NCBI GenBank assembly: GCA_001414485.1 | Contig: LLEY01000029.1 | Span: 372,001-436,000 of the forward strand | DNA: 64,000 nt | DNA from: Calycina herbarum | Taxonomy: Eukaryota > Ascomycota > Leotiomycetes > Helotiales > Pezizellaceae | Direction: 5' to 3' | Shown: in pieces, positions 10,222 through 22,000 of the stretch | Layout of the letters: every line of letters begins with the position of its first letter | How positions within the stretch are numbered: position 1 is the first letter of the stretch | The notes under the pieces: model-generated | What the model saw: only the letters and a program-made list of their open reading frames with translations | What the model was told of the DNA's origin: nothing | Database searches by the model: none | Translations under genes and position numbers: made by a program

Positions 10222-12300
10222 TTAGATATGTACCTCCGCTGCAACATCCAACCAAAATGCGCATTTCTCCTTCAGTGCCTTCATTTCCACACTCTTAAAC
10301 CCATTTCCTCCAATGACAAACTCTTTCCCCGTTCTCTTGGCTTCCGGTACACCAGATTGGCTCTCTGCAGTAAGTTTGTTTCCATTCGGATCTCCAGTTT
10401 GGAAGAAACTGGCAAAAGCTCCCGTAAATCCCTTGTAAACCAATGAATTTGAGGACTGTATAGCGTTTATGGAATTCCAATAGTTGACGTCGCTTGCGTG
10501 TTTCGCTGGAGATATCATGTATTCCCCCACATAACTTGTTTTCTTGGAAGACATTGCCATCCCTAGAAGACGGGGGAGTCAGTATTGCCTATCAAAAGAT
10601 GTCTCGGGATACGGCACAGGATAAATGCAAGGGTTCAGGAATGGTTCAAGAGAAAGAAAGTGGGAGAACGGTGTCCCCATTACCTACAATATGCTGGGCA
10701 AGTGAGAACTGAATCTCGGAATATGATACCAGCGCGGGTCGCGACTGTCGGGAATGAGGTAAGTGTTTCTGTGGTGCCATTCGCAGGGTAGAGGGCAAGA
10801 AGTCTTTTCTGATTGGAAGGTTTGAGATCAGGGAGATAAGACTTTAGCCAAGATGTGAGGGTGGTTGATGTACTGAATACTGGAATGAATGATTCCCCTA
10901 AGGCTTCGGTTAATTTTGGAACACTGCTTTCTAACAGAAATTGGATCTTACCTTCGAGAGTATTGTACATTCCCCATGCAGACTCGATATCAATCGTTCC
11001 ATCTTTCACAGCCTCACTTAAAGGCGTTTTCAGGAATTTCCCATCAATGACTGGAGCCCAAGTGAAATAACTTGGGCCGTACTTCCAAGCCGTGGAAATA
11101 TTGGCTGCAGCATTTGAAATTTTTCCAAAATCGATTGTCTTGAGACACTTGAGACTATCCTTCCCACTGCAGCCTGTCATGCTAGCAAGCTGATTGTAAA
11201 TGCTTTCTGATTCTGGAGCATCATATTGGTAACTTTTCGGCCAGAAAGGGGAACTCGCCAATGCACGATTGAATAATTTCTTCTCTCCACTATGGGTATT
11301 TGTTGAAGCAGTAGATAGAACTTGAGCTACCACTGAGCCAGCACCTGCGGATTGTCCAAAGATATTAACGTCATTTGGATCTCCTCCAAATTCTTTGACG
11401 TAATCCTGAACCCATTTCAACACTGCATTTTGATCTAGTAGTCCGGGATTCAAGTCCGATGACTTGTCTTTTGCGATTTCGGAACCAGGGAGGAAACCAA
11501 ATGCGTTTGTTCGATAGTTTGGATAGATCATAACAACATTATTTTGTGACGAGACGTTAAGAACTGGATATCCTGAAGGTGGGATGGCTTGTGACCCACC
11601 CCCCCGAATAAAGCCTCCACCGAAGAAGAATATTACCACTGGACGGAGTGGTGTTGAAGGCATCCATGGGCGAGAATATATCGACAAGTACAGACAATCT
11701 TCTGAACCTACAACGTCTGGCCTCTATGATGTCTATTAGCGAACCTTGCACTCAACTCTCGGTTTATACCACCAGGGGCTGCAGGAATTCGTGACTGTAG
11801 TCCAAAGCACCTTCCTCTTCTGCAATTCTCCTAACTCTTCTAGAACAATGAAGACAACATGAATCTCATTGTTCTAGTCTCGTGGGATAATCTAATTAAT
11901 TTTCCAAGTCCTCGTCGAACAATTGAGAGAGGAGCGTGAAGGTACTCCGCTCTTGACCAGTTACGAATTCCTACACCCCCTGGTGATACGAGATCAAAGT
12001 CTCCGGTGTCAATGAGGAAAGGCTTACAGAAGCAGCACATGGATCAAAACTTCGATTCGAGTCATATGTTCCGTTAGTGATTTTAAGTGGGGGTTGTGGT
12101 GCTCGAAATCGGTTCTGTCCCACAGGGGGCGCAGCAAATGGTATGCGGCGGTAAATTGTTATGTTGTAACTTCTATCGTAGGCTCCAGTAAATGTGCCAT
12201 AATCCAAACTTGCAGTTGTCAATTGCGATAAAGTTGAGCGTAACTGGGTCGCGAAAATGAAAGTTAAAGAGACAATGTTAGGGAACTTGAGGAGCTTCAT
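10222..12300 (-). CDS. Secreted type-B carboxylesterase/lipase (alpha/beta hydrolase)
   Basis: Three exons (12028-12300, 10688-11723, 10222-10562) total 1,650 bases, giving 549 residues, the usual size of this family. The start at 12300 opens a signal peptide, so the enzyme is likely secreted. The oxyanion hole motif GGGF is at residues 126-129. The nucleophile elbow is GQSAG with Ser216; most relatives have Glu before the Ser. The catalytic His is in AKHASDVNYW (His458). SEDCLYLSIY near residue 100 is the classic Cys-containing signature of the type-B family. It should hydrolyse ester bonds in lipids, plant polymers or toxins, but the substrate cannot be told. The first intron is unusually long (304 bp, see separate entry); the second uses donor GTAGGT. 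It lies in the same orientation as the upstream FMO gene. Confidence 0.9.
11724..12027 (-). other. Unusually long intron of the esterase gene with a hairpin
   Basis: The donor is GTAAGC and the acceptor ATAG, giving 304 bp, while the other introns resolved in this window are about 28-100 bp. Near its middle is a perfect 12-bp inverted repeat, CTAGAACAATGA at 11840-11851 against TCATTGTTCTAG at 11866-11877, with a 14-base loop. The intron may contain a small insertion or an unrecognised extra exon. The chosen boundaries keep the phase and place SEDCLYL correctly. Confidence 0.5.
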
Positions 12301-13172
12301 GATGGATATGAACAAAGAAATATGTCATGAAAATCGTGAGAAGTACAACGAAGCCATTAAAGGAATGAATTATCGAATAAATTGAACGAGATCCCATGGT
12401 GCCAAAGAAGGTTTATACTCGATTGAGATTTCCCGATTTAACGACTTTCGCTAGGAATTGACTTGAAAGTGCGGGGTATAATCACATCTAAGAACCAGAT
12501 GAGTTCCACTTCCCCGGAAATTTATGAAATTTGATTCAAACGTGGGGAAGATATTAAGTTTCGGCACCGGATAAAGTACTCTTGTACCTTGCAGGGGTTC
12601 ATCCGATAACAAATACGGAATTGGGATGCTGATTTTTCCCATTGGACGATATATCGAGGGTTACAAAAGGAACAATTTATATGAAGAGTGGTGACTTCAT
12701 CGTTCTTCCTAGCTCTCAGATGGAGGCTGCACATTGCACCACTTTCTCCCGCAAAGCGAGTAGGTCAGGTGACATGACCCAACAGCTTGAATCACTTTCC
12801 TTCTAGGGCTGACTTACAGCTCTGATGGTTCCCTCGAGTATCCCACAAAGTACAATGTCTTTGGTTTAATCTATGAGAATTTGAAATAAGCTGGATTACT
12901 GCCATATCTCAAAATCAACAATCGAGTCATGTGACGCCCACAAATTCTTGAAAGGAATGTTGAGAGCGGGTACTTATCTGTATACATCTATACTACCTGG
13001 AATTGTGCGAAAGGTTGTCTGGGCTATGGAAAGTTGTTTTCGAGAGCGTTTGCAAGGATTAAGAATCGGACTTTATAAAGCAAGACTATTTCGTCTGAGG
13101 TGTTCCTCAAGTGGTGACCAACCAATTTACAAGGAAATCACACAATTTTCTGCATACATTCCTCTATCTTTT
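12301..13172. other. Intergenic region upstream of the esterase gene, no gene seen
   Basis: These 872 bases lie between the esterase start and the end of the FMO gene, both on the minus strand. Frames at 12451-12734 and 12948-13274 show no domain, signal or splice support. It must hold the esterase promoter and the FMO 3' end. Confidence 0.45.
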
Positions 13173-14896
13173 TCAATTGAAGCACCTCAAAGCTTCGACA
13201 GGCAAATTGCCAGCCGCAACCTCAGTAAACAACCTCACCCTCTCGTCCTTATGATCAAGCCACTTTTTGCTTAACCCCTCAACCTTGCTTCCACCTCTTT
13301 CCACAATATCTTTGTTGACCCATTCCACCAACTCTCCTACATACTGAACTTCCTCCTCCTTCATGGAATGAAAGTTTCTTCCGTATCCCTTTCGCCTCGA
13401 ACGCTCCTCATACTCTTTTCGCATCTCAATCTCAGATGGTATATCCACTTTGCCAGAGAACACACCCGCAACTGCAATGGCTTGGTACTCGAAGAACACG
13501 AACGTAGCGGTATAATAAGGTATGCCAACGAAAGCAAGAGTGGGATCTGGGATGTAAAATATATCTTTGTGAAGGTTATGCATTTGCGTTCCATCAGTAA
13601 GCAGGACTTTTTTGTCCGCTTTTTCGACTGGTATTTGATGATTTAGGAGATGTGGAAGAAAAGGTCGGGATTGGTGATAACCAGTGCAGAGAATTACACG
13701 ATCGATGTTTTCGAGAACCCGCCCATCCTTTAAAGTTATGGATCCTGGCTTGGCTGAGTTTGTAGAGTTCGGTGGTGGGAAAGCGAAGGATGAAGCCTCA
13801 GCCACTCGTTCTATTGATGGGTCTACATACTCAACCGGGAGGTCGTAGGTACCTCCACGGGTTGATTGGTAGATCTTGCTTGCCGAAGGAGCTATTTCTC
13901 TACCGATATCCACTGCGCTTGAGTTAGTCAATGGTGTATTACTAGAATTGTACAGGTCTGAAGTGTGTCAAAAATCTTGAGGCAAATTGGAGAATTCGCT
14001 TACTCGCTGATACCCCAGCTCCGATCAGGAGAACATTCTACGAAACTTGTTAACCAGAGACTTTCGATACAACTATAGGAGCTCACTTGGTTATCAAACC
14101 CAATTGGCTTCTTGTAACCTTTCGAATGTTGAACTCTTTCCGGCCACAGCGATTTCCATTCTTTCAATCCCGGAATATCCGGAACGCGAATTGTGTGGTA
14201 ATGGCCGCTAGCCACAACTACAGCATCAAATTCCTGTATCTCAATCAGCTAAAAGGTTCACTCCACGATAGGCCTCTATACTTGCGTCAACATTATTCAC
14301 GATGTCCCACTCCCCAGTATCCCTCTTGATTAAACCCGCACTCTGTATAATCCACGTCTCCTCTTTCTTTTCTACCCTCTCAACACTGGTATGGAATCTA
14401 ATCCGGCTTTCCACATCGAATTTCTTGCTGTATGATTCAATATAATCCTGCTTCTCGATTGAAGTAACCCAATCCGGCGTCCCTTCCGGCCAGGGGTGCC
14501 CTTTGAGCTCTTGCATTGACGTTGGGACATTATTTTTCAGCCCTTCGTAAGCCGGGCCAGGCGGCGCAAAGAGGAGTTCAATCTTAGTTGCCTTTTGTTT
14601 TTCGCCATTTTGATTTTTGATGAGCTTCTTGAGGTCGAGTGGTAGGGGTGTTGGCGATTCCAAGGGATATTGTGGTTCCGGTGCGCTGAGAGGGTTGTAA
14701 AGCCTATGATTTGTTAGTCGACTGAGAAGGAGAGTAACAAGCAAGGAATGCAAACTGACCAATTCCCGCCAACTTTCTCAGATCGCTCATAGACTACCAG
14801 TTCAATTCCCTCACTCGCCAACCATTTAGCAGACACCACTCCACTAACACCTGCCCCAATAACAGCAACTCGATTGACTTTCTTACCACGACTCAT
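13173..14896 (-). CDS. Flavin-containing monooxygenase (FMO-like, FAD/NADPH)
   Basis: Five exons (14760-14896, 14301-14703, 14087-14233, 14004-14037, 13173-13957) total 1,506 bases, giving 501 residues. The FAD-binding Rossmann motif VAVIGAGVSG is at residues 10-19, followed by the acidic strand end ELVVYERS and the conserved GGNW. The middle has ASGHYHTIRVPDIPG and an HSKGYKKP segment at the position of the FMO identifying motif. The second dinucleotide fold starts with VLLIGAGVSA, split over a 34-base exon. ILCTGYHQSRPFLP is the typical C-terminal FMO segment. The enzyme would use NADPH and O2 to oxygenate a soft nucleophile (N or S); the substrate is unknown. No signal peptide is seen, so it is probably cytosolic or membrane-associated. 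The residues between GAGVSA and SAVDIGREI (NLYNSSNTPL) are unusual and may be a mis-assigned intron edge. Confidence 0.87.
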
Positions 14897-15241
14897 TATT
14901 TAGCAGAAAATAATAATTTGAAAAGGATTAAATCGAAGAAAATTTCGATAAGTATAAAGATACTAAGGTTATGTTCTTGTACTAATTTATGAACAGTGGG
15001 ATATGTGAGAATGGGACGATTGGTAATTTTTGAGGGGTGAGCGAAGCACATCACGCTCGGGATTTCTGACGTGATTGAGAAGCGACGAATGAAGTTTTGA
15101 GAAAGAACTCAGATAAGCTGATAAGAAAAAGGGGAGTTCCTTCAATCGATACTTATTGTACCAATATGTATACTTTCGATGCCAATATGAGCCGTTTTTT
15201 GAATAGCCAGGATTTTGACGCTTTTCACTCAGAACAAATTT

Positions 15242-15859
15242 CACCACACGGGCATACGGATTTAACCGAGCTCTGGCCCGTGTAAGAGCTAAAACCAACG
15301 TAAGAATTCAGCCCTTCTAAAGGTCGTAGAATCTCGTCTAAATTCTTATAACTAGAGACCGAGTTAAGTATACAAGCTTAAAATCTGCTAGTTATATATA
15401 GCTCTAACTAGAATATAATTTAGAGAGAGACTTTAAGTAGTTTAGCTATAAAAAAGTTATTATTAATGTGACGGTTGCAGTACGAGGGCTGGATGTCACA
15501 TGTTCGCTTAGATGCACGCTAGTACTAGCTTACGCACTAGCTTGTACGACTTGTATTTAGTTCCCGGCTCTCTCGAGCTCTTCTGCTCTCCTTGTCTTTT
15601 GTCCTAAGAATAGAGTATTGTTTATTCTAAGTCTATCTTAAGCACGTCTGTTATAATTAAATATATTATATAAAGACTTTTAGTAGTGTAACTATTGAAC
15701 GTTATTAGTAAATATATAACTATAATCTAAGAATTATTAGTCTCTATTATAGTTAGAGTATATTATCGCTTCTCTATTCTATCTTTATAATACGCGACTT
15801 CTCTAGTTATAAGAATTTAGCACGGGCCAGAGCTCAGTTAAATCCGCATGCCCGTGGTG
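15242..15859. mobile_element. Non-autonomous DNA transposon (MITE) with 8-bp target duplication
   Basis: The ends are inverted repeats of about 40 bp. The left arm starts CACCACACGGGCATACGG and the right arm, in reverse complement, CACCACGGGCATGCGG; both continue through TTTAAC.GAGCTCTGGCCCGTG. The direct repeat ACAAATTT flanks it at 15234-15241 and 15860-15867. An 8-bp duplication suits hAT or P-like elements; the long arms could also fit a Mutator-like element. The 618-bp interior has no reading frame and is AT-rich in CpA-depleted fashion, so it has also suffered RIP. It lies between the FMO promoter and the 3' end of the giant acidic protein gene. Confidence 0.83.
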
Positions 15860-16054
15860 ACAAATTTAGAAAGGGCTGTAGCGCGGGCACTACAATATGA
15901 AAACAATTTAAACAAATATCAGGTATAAAAATTAAAGAAAACCTCTATTATCGGGCGGATTCATTATATATAAAACAAGACGAAACGAAAAAGAAAGCTC
16001 TAAGCTAACGCTCAACTATTAATTCAAAGCCAAACTCCTTGATACTCAACTCTT

Positions 16055-19000
16055 TTAAGAAAATTTAGTAGCAACAATGACAGGCGATGTTTCCGCTTCC
16101 TCTTCAGTCTCCAACTCTTCATCTAGTGGGTCATCTCCGTCAGTTACTAGCTCTTCCTCTTCCGTGCCTAAATTCTCATCGGATGCTAATTCCTGTTCGT
16201 CATCGTCATCGTCGCCTTCGGGTTCGCTCTCGATGGCCGTTTTCGTTGACTTCTTCGAAGTTTTCTTTGAGCTTTTTGAAGCCGAGATATAAACCTCCGA
16301 TTCGTAGTTTTCTTCCTCCTCTTCCTCCGGCTCACTCTCAACGACCTTCTTTGTTGATTTACTAAAGCCTTTCTTCGTAGGCTTTGATGCCGAAGATTTT
16401 ACCACCGATTCATAACTCCCCTCTTCCTCTTCCGCATCCAATCCAATATCTTCCTCATCAGAAGCTGGTGGCGACGGCGGGGAAACCTTCTTTTTCGGCT
16501 TGGCCTTGGACTTGGACTTTGATTTATTCGCAAAAGCTTTCCATTGCTTCAAAACCCGAGCTTTAACCTTCGGTTCCTCCTCACTGTCAGCGTCTTCTGC
16601 TTCATCCTCGGTTTCTTGAGGGGATTTCGGCTTCTTGGTTCTGCTTTTGGAGACCGGGGATTTGTTGGACTTGCCAGCTTTCGATTTACTCAAAGGTTCT
16701 TCGTCACTGGCACCCTCTATTTCCTCTTCGGCAGACTCTGCTTCCATATCTGGAGCGCCGGGAGCATTTTTGGACTTTGAAGTGCGATCAGAGGCAGACT
16801 TTGACGTCTTGGGATTTTTCGATTCGTTCTCGGTCACGTGCTCGTCCTCCTCAGATATTTCGGCTTCATCCTCTGTGATTTCTTCTTGCTGGGAGTATTC
16901 ATCAGCAGTGATTCCATCTTCCGCTTCAGTAAATTCGTCTCCATCCTCATCTTTGTCCGCAGTAACTTCTGATTCGCTATTGTCCTCATTTTCGGTTATT
17001 TGCTCTTCCCCACTTTGCTCGTTTCCAGTAAGAGCCTCTTCGGATTCGTCGCCATTCTCATCTCCTGAGACCAGTTCGATGTCTTCGTCCTCGCCGGCAG
17101 TTTCTCCGGCCTCTTCATTCTCACTTCCAACTCCTAATTTCGAGTCAGACTTTTTCGCGCCTTTGGCTTTTAGCGTTAGCTCTGTATTTTGAAAAGCTTC
17201 GGCCATATCCTCCAATGTTTCCTCTTCCTCCTCTTCACCTTCCGTCTCCTCAATCTCGTCCTGAGTATCAGCATCGTCAGCTTCTTCTTTTCTCTCGGAG
17301 TCAAGAAATTCATCGGCCGTATCATTTCCGTCTTCCGGATCTTCCATAATTTGCTTCTTCGAACTCGTGCTTTTCTTTGACAAAGATTTTGAGCTTGACT
17401 CAAAATGCTGAGAACTCTCCATCTCAATTTCCTCGTCAGTTTGCACTTCATCCTCGTTGAATTCGGTTTCTGCTCCATCCTCTTCTTCGCCTCGTGAGTT
17501 TGGATCTTCGTCGTCATTTTCTGGGTCGTGTTCATCGAGTTCGGGCTCCGTGGCATTGGCCTCTTCATCGTTGCTGGCTGTCTCGACCTCCATATCCGCC
17601 AATTTACCATCTCCTGGCAGATGTTGACCCTTATATGATTTCGAGTCATTGTTCCCATGATTATTCTTCACCTCCGGTTTCCCTGATTTCGCATTTTGGG
17701 CGAGTTGGACGTGCGATGAATCATTTACGTCCTTTGATTTCGCATTTTCGTCCAAAGAGTCGTCAGGGCAGTTTCCTCCGCCTGCCGCTTCTTTGTAGTT
17801 CACATGGTGCTCGGACGGTGACTTCTTGTCGCCTCGACCAGGTGATAATCCAGGAGTAGACTTGTCTTTGACATCCTGAGACAACTTCGTACAATCTTTT
17901 GCGGCTCCTTTCTTGTCGTCTCCATTGCCTTCCATCAAAGATGGTTCGCAGTCACCCTTAATTTTGGGATTTTCGACTCCTTTCGTTAACTTAAGCAACG
18001 AGCCGTCTTTCATGTCGTGGTTCTTGACAGGATCTTGGGTAGATTTCGATTTTGCTCCATGCTTGTCAAGATCAGTTTTCGCATTCATCAATCCAACCTG
18101 TGTATCAAGTTGCTGGGGCGCACCGCCATTTTTGGTCATGGATTCGAGTTTACCGTCGACCTTGTTACCCTCCAGTTGCATTTCAATTTGAGGCCCATCA
18201 TCGAGACCTTGGTCTTCTTCCTCGTTTTCAGATTGCACTCCGTCCATCTTTTCTCCGGTTTGTTGGTCATCGAGTTCGTCGCCACTTAACATTCCTTCAG
18301 AGCCCTCGATTTCCTGAATTCGATTAGCGCCTTGCAAGAACCACTCGATTTACAAAACTTACCTCTTCATCCTCAGGAACTTCTGCCTCCGAGCCCTCGA
18401 CTTCCTGTTTGTGTGTTAACCAACATCCACTCAGCCGTTCAACTGAAATGCATACCTCTTCCTCTTCATCGTCGCCATTCGCTTGTTCAATCATTCCGCC
18501 AGATTTAACCTCGAGGCCCTCATGCAAGTCCTTGTCGATACTATCTATTGGGGTTTCAAGCTCTTCGGCATCCTTGGGGGCTTGTAAGCTTCGGTTCCTG
18601 CAATGGGTTGAATCATTCATTGGCGTAATTCTTACCTCGTCTTCCGTTTGTATTCCATCACCATCAGTTTCCTGACATAGTAAGTTAGCCTCGTGACACA
18701 AAGAACCACAGACGATATTGACTCACCTCTGCTTCAGTGTCAATCCCATCATTGTCGGTTTCCTGCTACTCAAAAGTTAGCTTGATGTTGCATACAAAAT
18801 TAGTCTCCAAGTCTCCGACAAGGCATACTTCTTCTCCAGATTCAACGGCATCACCATAAATCTCCTGGCAAAAAATGTTAGACTCAATATCGTAATATTT
18901 GATCTTGTAGAGACCAGAAAACTCACTTCTTCTTCCTCATCCTCGGTCCCCTCTTCCTCCAAATCTTCTGGTTCCGAGCCATCCACCTCTTCTTCCCCAC

Positions 19001-22000
19001 CGGAATCCTCATGGTCGGATTCCCCTGACATTCCACGTAATCGCTTGAACCAGTATTCGGCAGGGCACGGAGCGAGGTCATCCTTGATCACGCATGCCTT
19101 TTGGTCTTTCTCGTCGTACTGGATTTCATCGCCCAATTCCTCCTCTGCCCCGCTTTGCAAATCTTCTGGTTCTGACCCCTCTTGGTCTTCGGCCTCACTT
19201 AATTCTGCCTCGTCGGGTTCTCCTTCGCTCATCTCTCCATCTTGTTCTCCACTAAGCTTCTCAAACCATAATTTGGCGGGGCAAGGGGCGAGATCTCCCT
19301 CTATCAAGCAGTCTTCCTCATCTTGAGGATCGTATTCGACATCACCAGTTAGGGACTGATCTTCGTCATCCAAATCCTCTGCCTCGGAACCTTCTTCGGA
19401 TTCAGATATTTCTCCGCCTTCAGATCCACTCTCGACATCGTCCAATCGAAGTTCTGGACTCTTGTCGAACCATGTTCTAGCAGGCTCAGGACCCAAGTCA
19501 TCATCGTCAATTTTGCACTCCTCGCGGAATTTGTGAATCTCTTTTTTATGCTTCTTCGAGCCATCGGAGCGGAAAAGACGTTCGACATAGGTGCTAGATT
19601 CTTTGAATACAGTGATGTATGTCACAGTAGTGCTAGTAGTTGTAGTTTCCGTACGAGACTCGTAACTTTCTTCTTTGGACTGAGATTCGTAAGATTGAGA
19701 TTGAGATTCTTCGAATTCCCCCTCGCTCATTTCCTCCTCGCTTAATTCACGATCGCTGGGCTCGCCTTGTTCCGATTGCTCCTCCTCAGACTGTCCCTCC
19801 TTGGATTCGATTTCTTCGCCCAATTTGCCACTCTGTTTTTTACTTTGTTGAGATTGATAACTCTCACTCTGGCTCTGGGACATTGACATGGACTCCTCCC
19901 TTGACTGGAAAGCAGAATCTGAGTGGGATGACTGGTAGCCCTGTGCCTGTTGCTGCTCTAAGCTCTTGGCTTGTGCCTGATTCTGTCCCATCATGTCTTT
20001 ACCCCTTGAATTGTCTTCTTTCCCCTTTTCTCCGGGTGGGAAGTTGGGAACATTTGGTTTTCCATCTTTATCCTTATCTCCCGGAGAACAATTAGGATCC
20101 TTTTGTTTCTCTCCTTGAGGGAAGTTGGCATCCTCCTTTCCGCCCTCTGGAAAGCCACCATCTTTCGGCTTTGATTCCTGGCTTGGCTTGGGCATGGAAC
20201 TCCCATCATGTGGCTTTGGTTGTTCGGGCTGTTTGAGCATTTGAGCCGGCTTTTGGGGAGCAGAATTCATGTCTTTAGGTTGTGATTGTGGCTTCTGTTG
20301 AGGTGGTGCCTGGGGCTTGGGCATTGGTGCTTCTTTAGGGGGTGGTGGAATTTTCATGGGAGAGGTGGGCTTGGGAACCTCGTTCTTTGATGGCGGGGGT
20401 TGTTTGGGTTGAGGAGGCATCTTTGGGGCAGGAGCTTGTTTTGGAAGGGGGGCTTCTTTTTGCTGAGAAGGTTGCTTGGGAGGGGCAGGCATTTTTGGAC
20501 CAGGAGCTTCTTTTGCCGATGGTGGCTGTTTTGGAGGGGGAGCTTGCTTTGGTTGAGGGGGCATCTTGGGAGCAGGAGCTTCCTTTGGAGGCGGAGCCTG
20601 TTTTGGGGGTGGTGGTTGTTTAGGCTGGAGTGCCATCTTTGGAGCGGGTGCTTGCTTTGGAAGAGGCGCTTGTTTAGGTGGAGGGGGCATTTTTGGCTGT
20701 GGCGCCGGCTTAGGTGCGGGAGCCTGTTTTGGAGCAGGTGGCATCTTTGGAGGCGGTCCTTGATTTTGAGGAGCCCCTTGTGGTTGTTGCTGAGCAGTTT
20801 GGTGTTGAGGAGCTTGTTGCGCGGGATTAGCCGAAGGGTGATTTTGCTCCCCTCCCCCTTTTGGTGCTTGTTGAGTTTGAGAGCCTGGTTGATGCATCTG
20901 TGCTGGTGGAAGAATTTGCCCGGCTCCTCCCAATTGCTGTAGGACTAGAGGTTGTTGTACGGGTAGTCTATTTTGAGCACCGGGTTGTTGGGGAAAATTT
21001 AGCATTCTGTTTTGGGGTTGCTGACTTTGCTGGTTTCCACCTTGCTGCTGTTGAAAGCCCGATTGTTGTTGACTCGAGCTAGCATTGTATTGTGAAGAGT
21101 GAGCTCCACTGGCTTGAGAAGCTTGCGATTGCAAATAATTCGAAGCTGCGCCAGCCAAACCCGAAAGAGCTTGTCCGAGACCACCGCTCGCCTGTTGATT
21201 ATTCTGACCTCCTTGAGATTGACTTTGCTGCTGCTGTGGTTGAGACTGCATGCCCGCCTGCATAGGGCCATAGTTAGGTTGCTGACCAGCTCTCTGTAGA
21301 GATTGCTGTCCTGGCTGAGAACCTGGAACTTTGCCTTGCATCGACTGCCCTTGTTGGGAATTCCCCGCATTTGGCTGTTGGGCCGCTTGCATTTGACCTT
21401 GGTTTGCCATATTTTGCTGCTGTCCTCCACTGGGCTGACCTTGTTGCTGAGGTCGTAAAGTATTGTATGGCATTCCGGCCTGCACTTGACCGTAATTACC
21501 TTGACCGATACCCTGTTGACTCTGGGGATTTATTGGGATCGCTGGAAATTGTCCTTGTTGTCCCGGGAGCATATTTGGCGTGGTTTGATTTTGTGATCGT
21601 CCTCCAACATTCGGATTCTGTTGCGGTTGTAGAAGACTATAGGGCATTCCCGCCTGGACAGGTCCATAATTAGGTGCGCCCTGCCTCGCTCCCATCGACG
21701 GTTGAGGGTTTTGGACGAGAGTTTGTTGATTCTGTGGTGTTTGTTGAGTCTGTTGAGATTGTTGTTGTGTGATGCCAGGTTGCTGTGCATTCTGAGGCCC
21801 GGGTATTTGACCCGCTGGAGGTTGCATTTGCTGCTGTAGTGGTTTGTATTGCATTCCAGCTTGAACAGGTCCGTAATTTGGCGGTGGTCTGGCACCTGGC
21901 TGCTGTTGCAAATGATCTTGGGGCACACTTCCTTGCTGTAAATTGCCCTGTTGTATGCCACTCTGCTGCTGGGAAGACTGCGCCTGCGATGACTGACTTT

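Noticed and set aside
15242..15859. Inverted arms as part of a larger CRISPR-like or palindromic array
   Set aside because: Only two arms exist, as inverted terminal repeats with an 8-bp duplication; this is a MITE. No direct-repeat/spacer array exists in the window.
16635..17192. 185-residue Ser-rich plus-strand frame
   Set aside because: It is the antisense shadow of the Glu/Asp/Ser-rich region of the giant minus-strand protein; GAN/TCN codons read as Ser on the other strand.
20400..20942. 180-residue Trp/Leu/Arg-rich plus-strand frame
   Set aside because: Antisense shadow of the PPKQAP repeat region; its periodicity mirrors the repeat and it has no independent signal.
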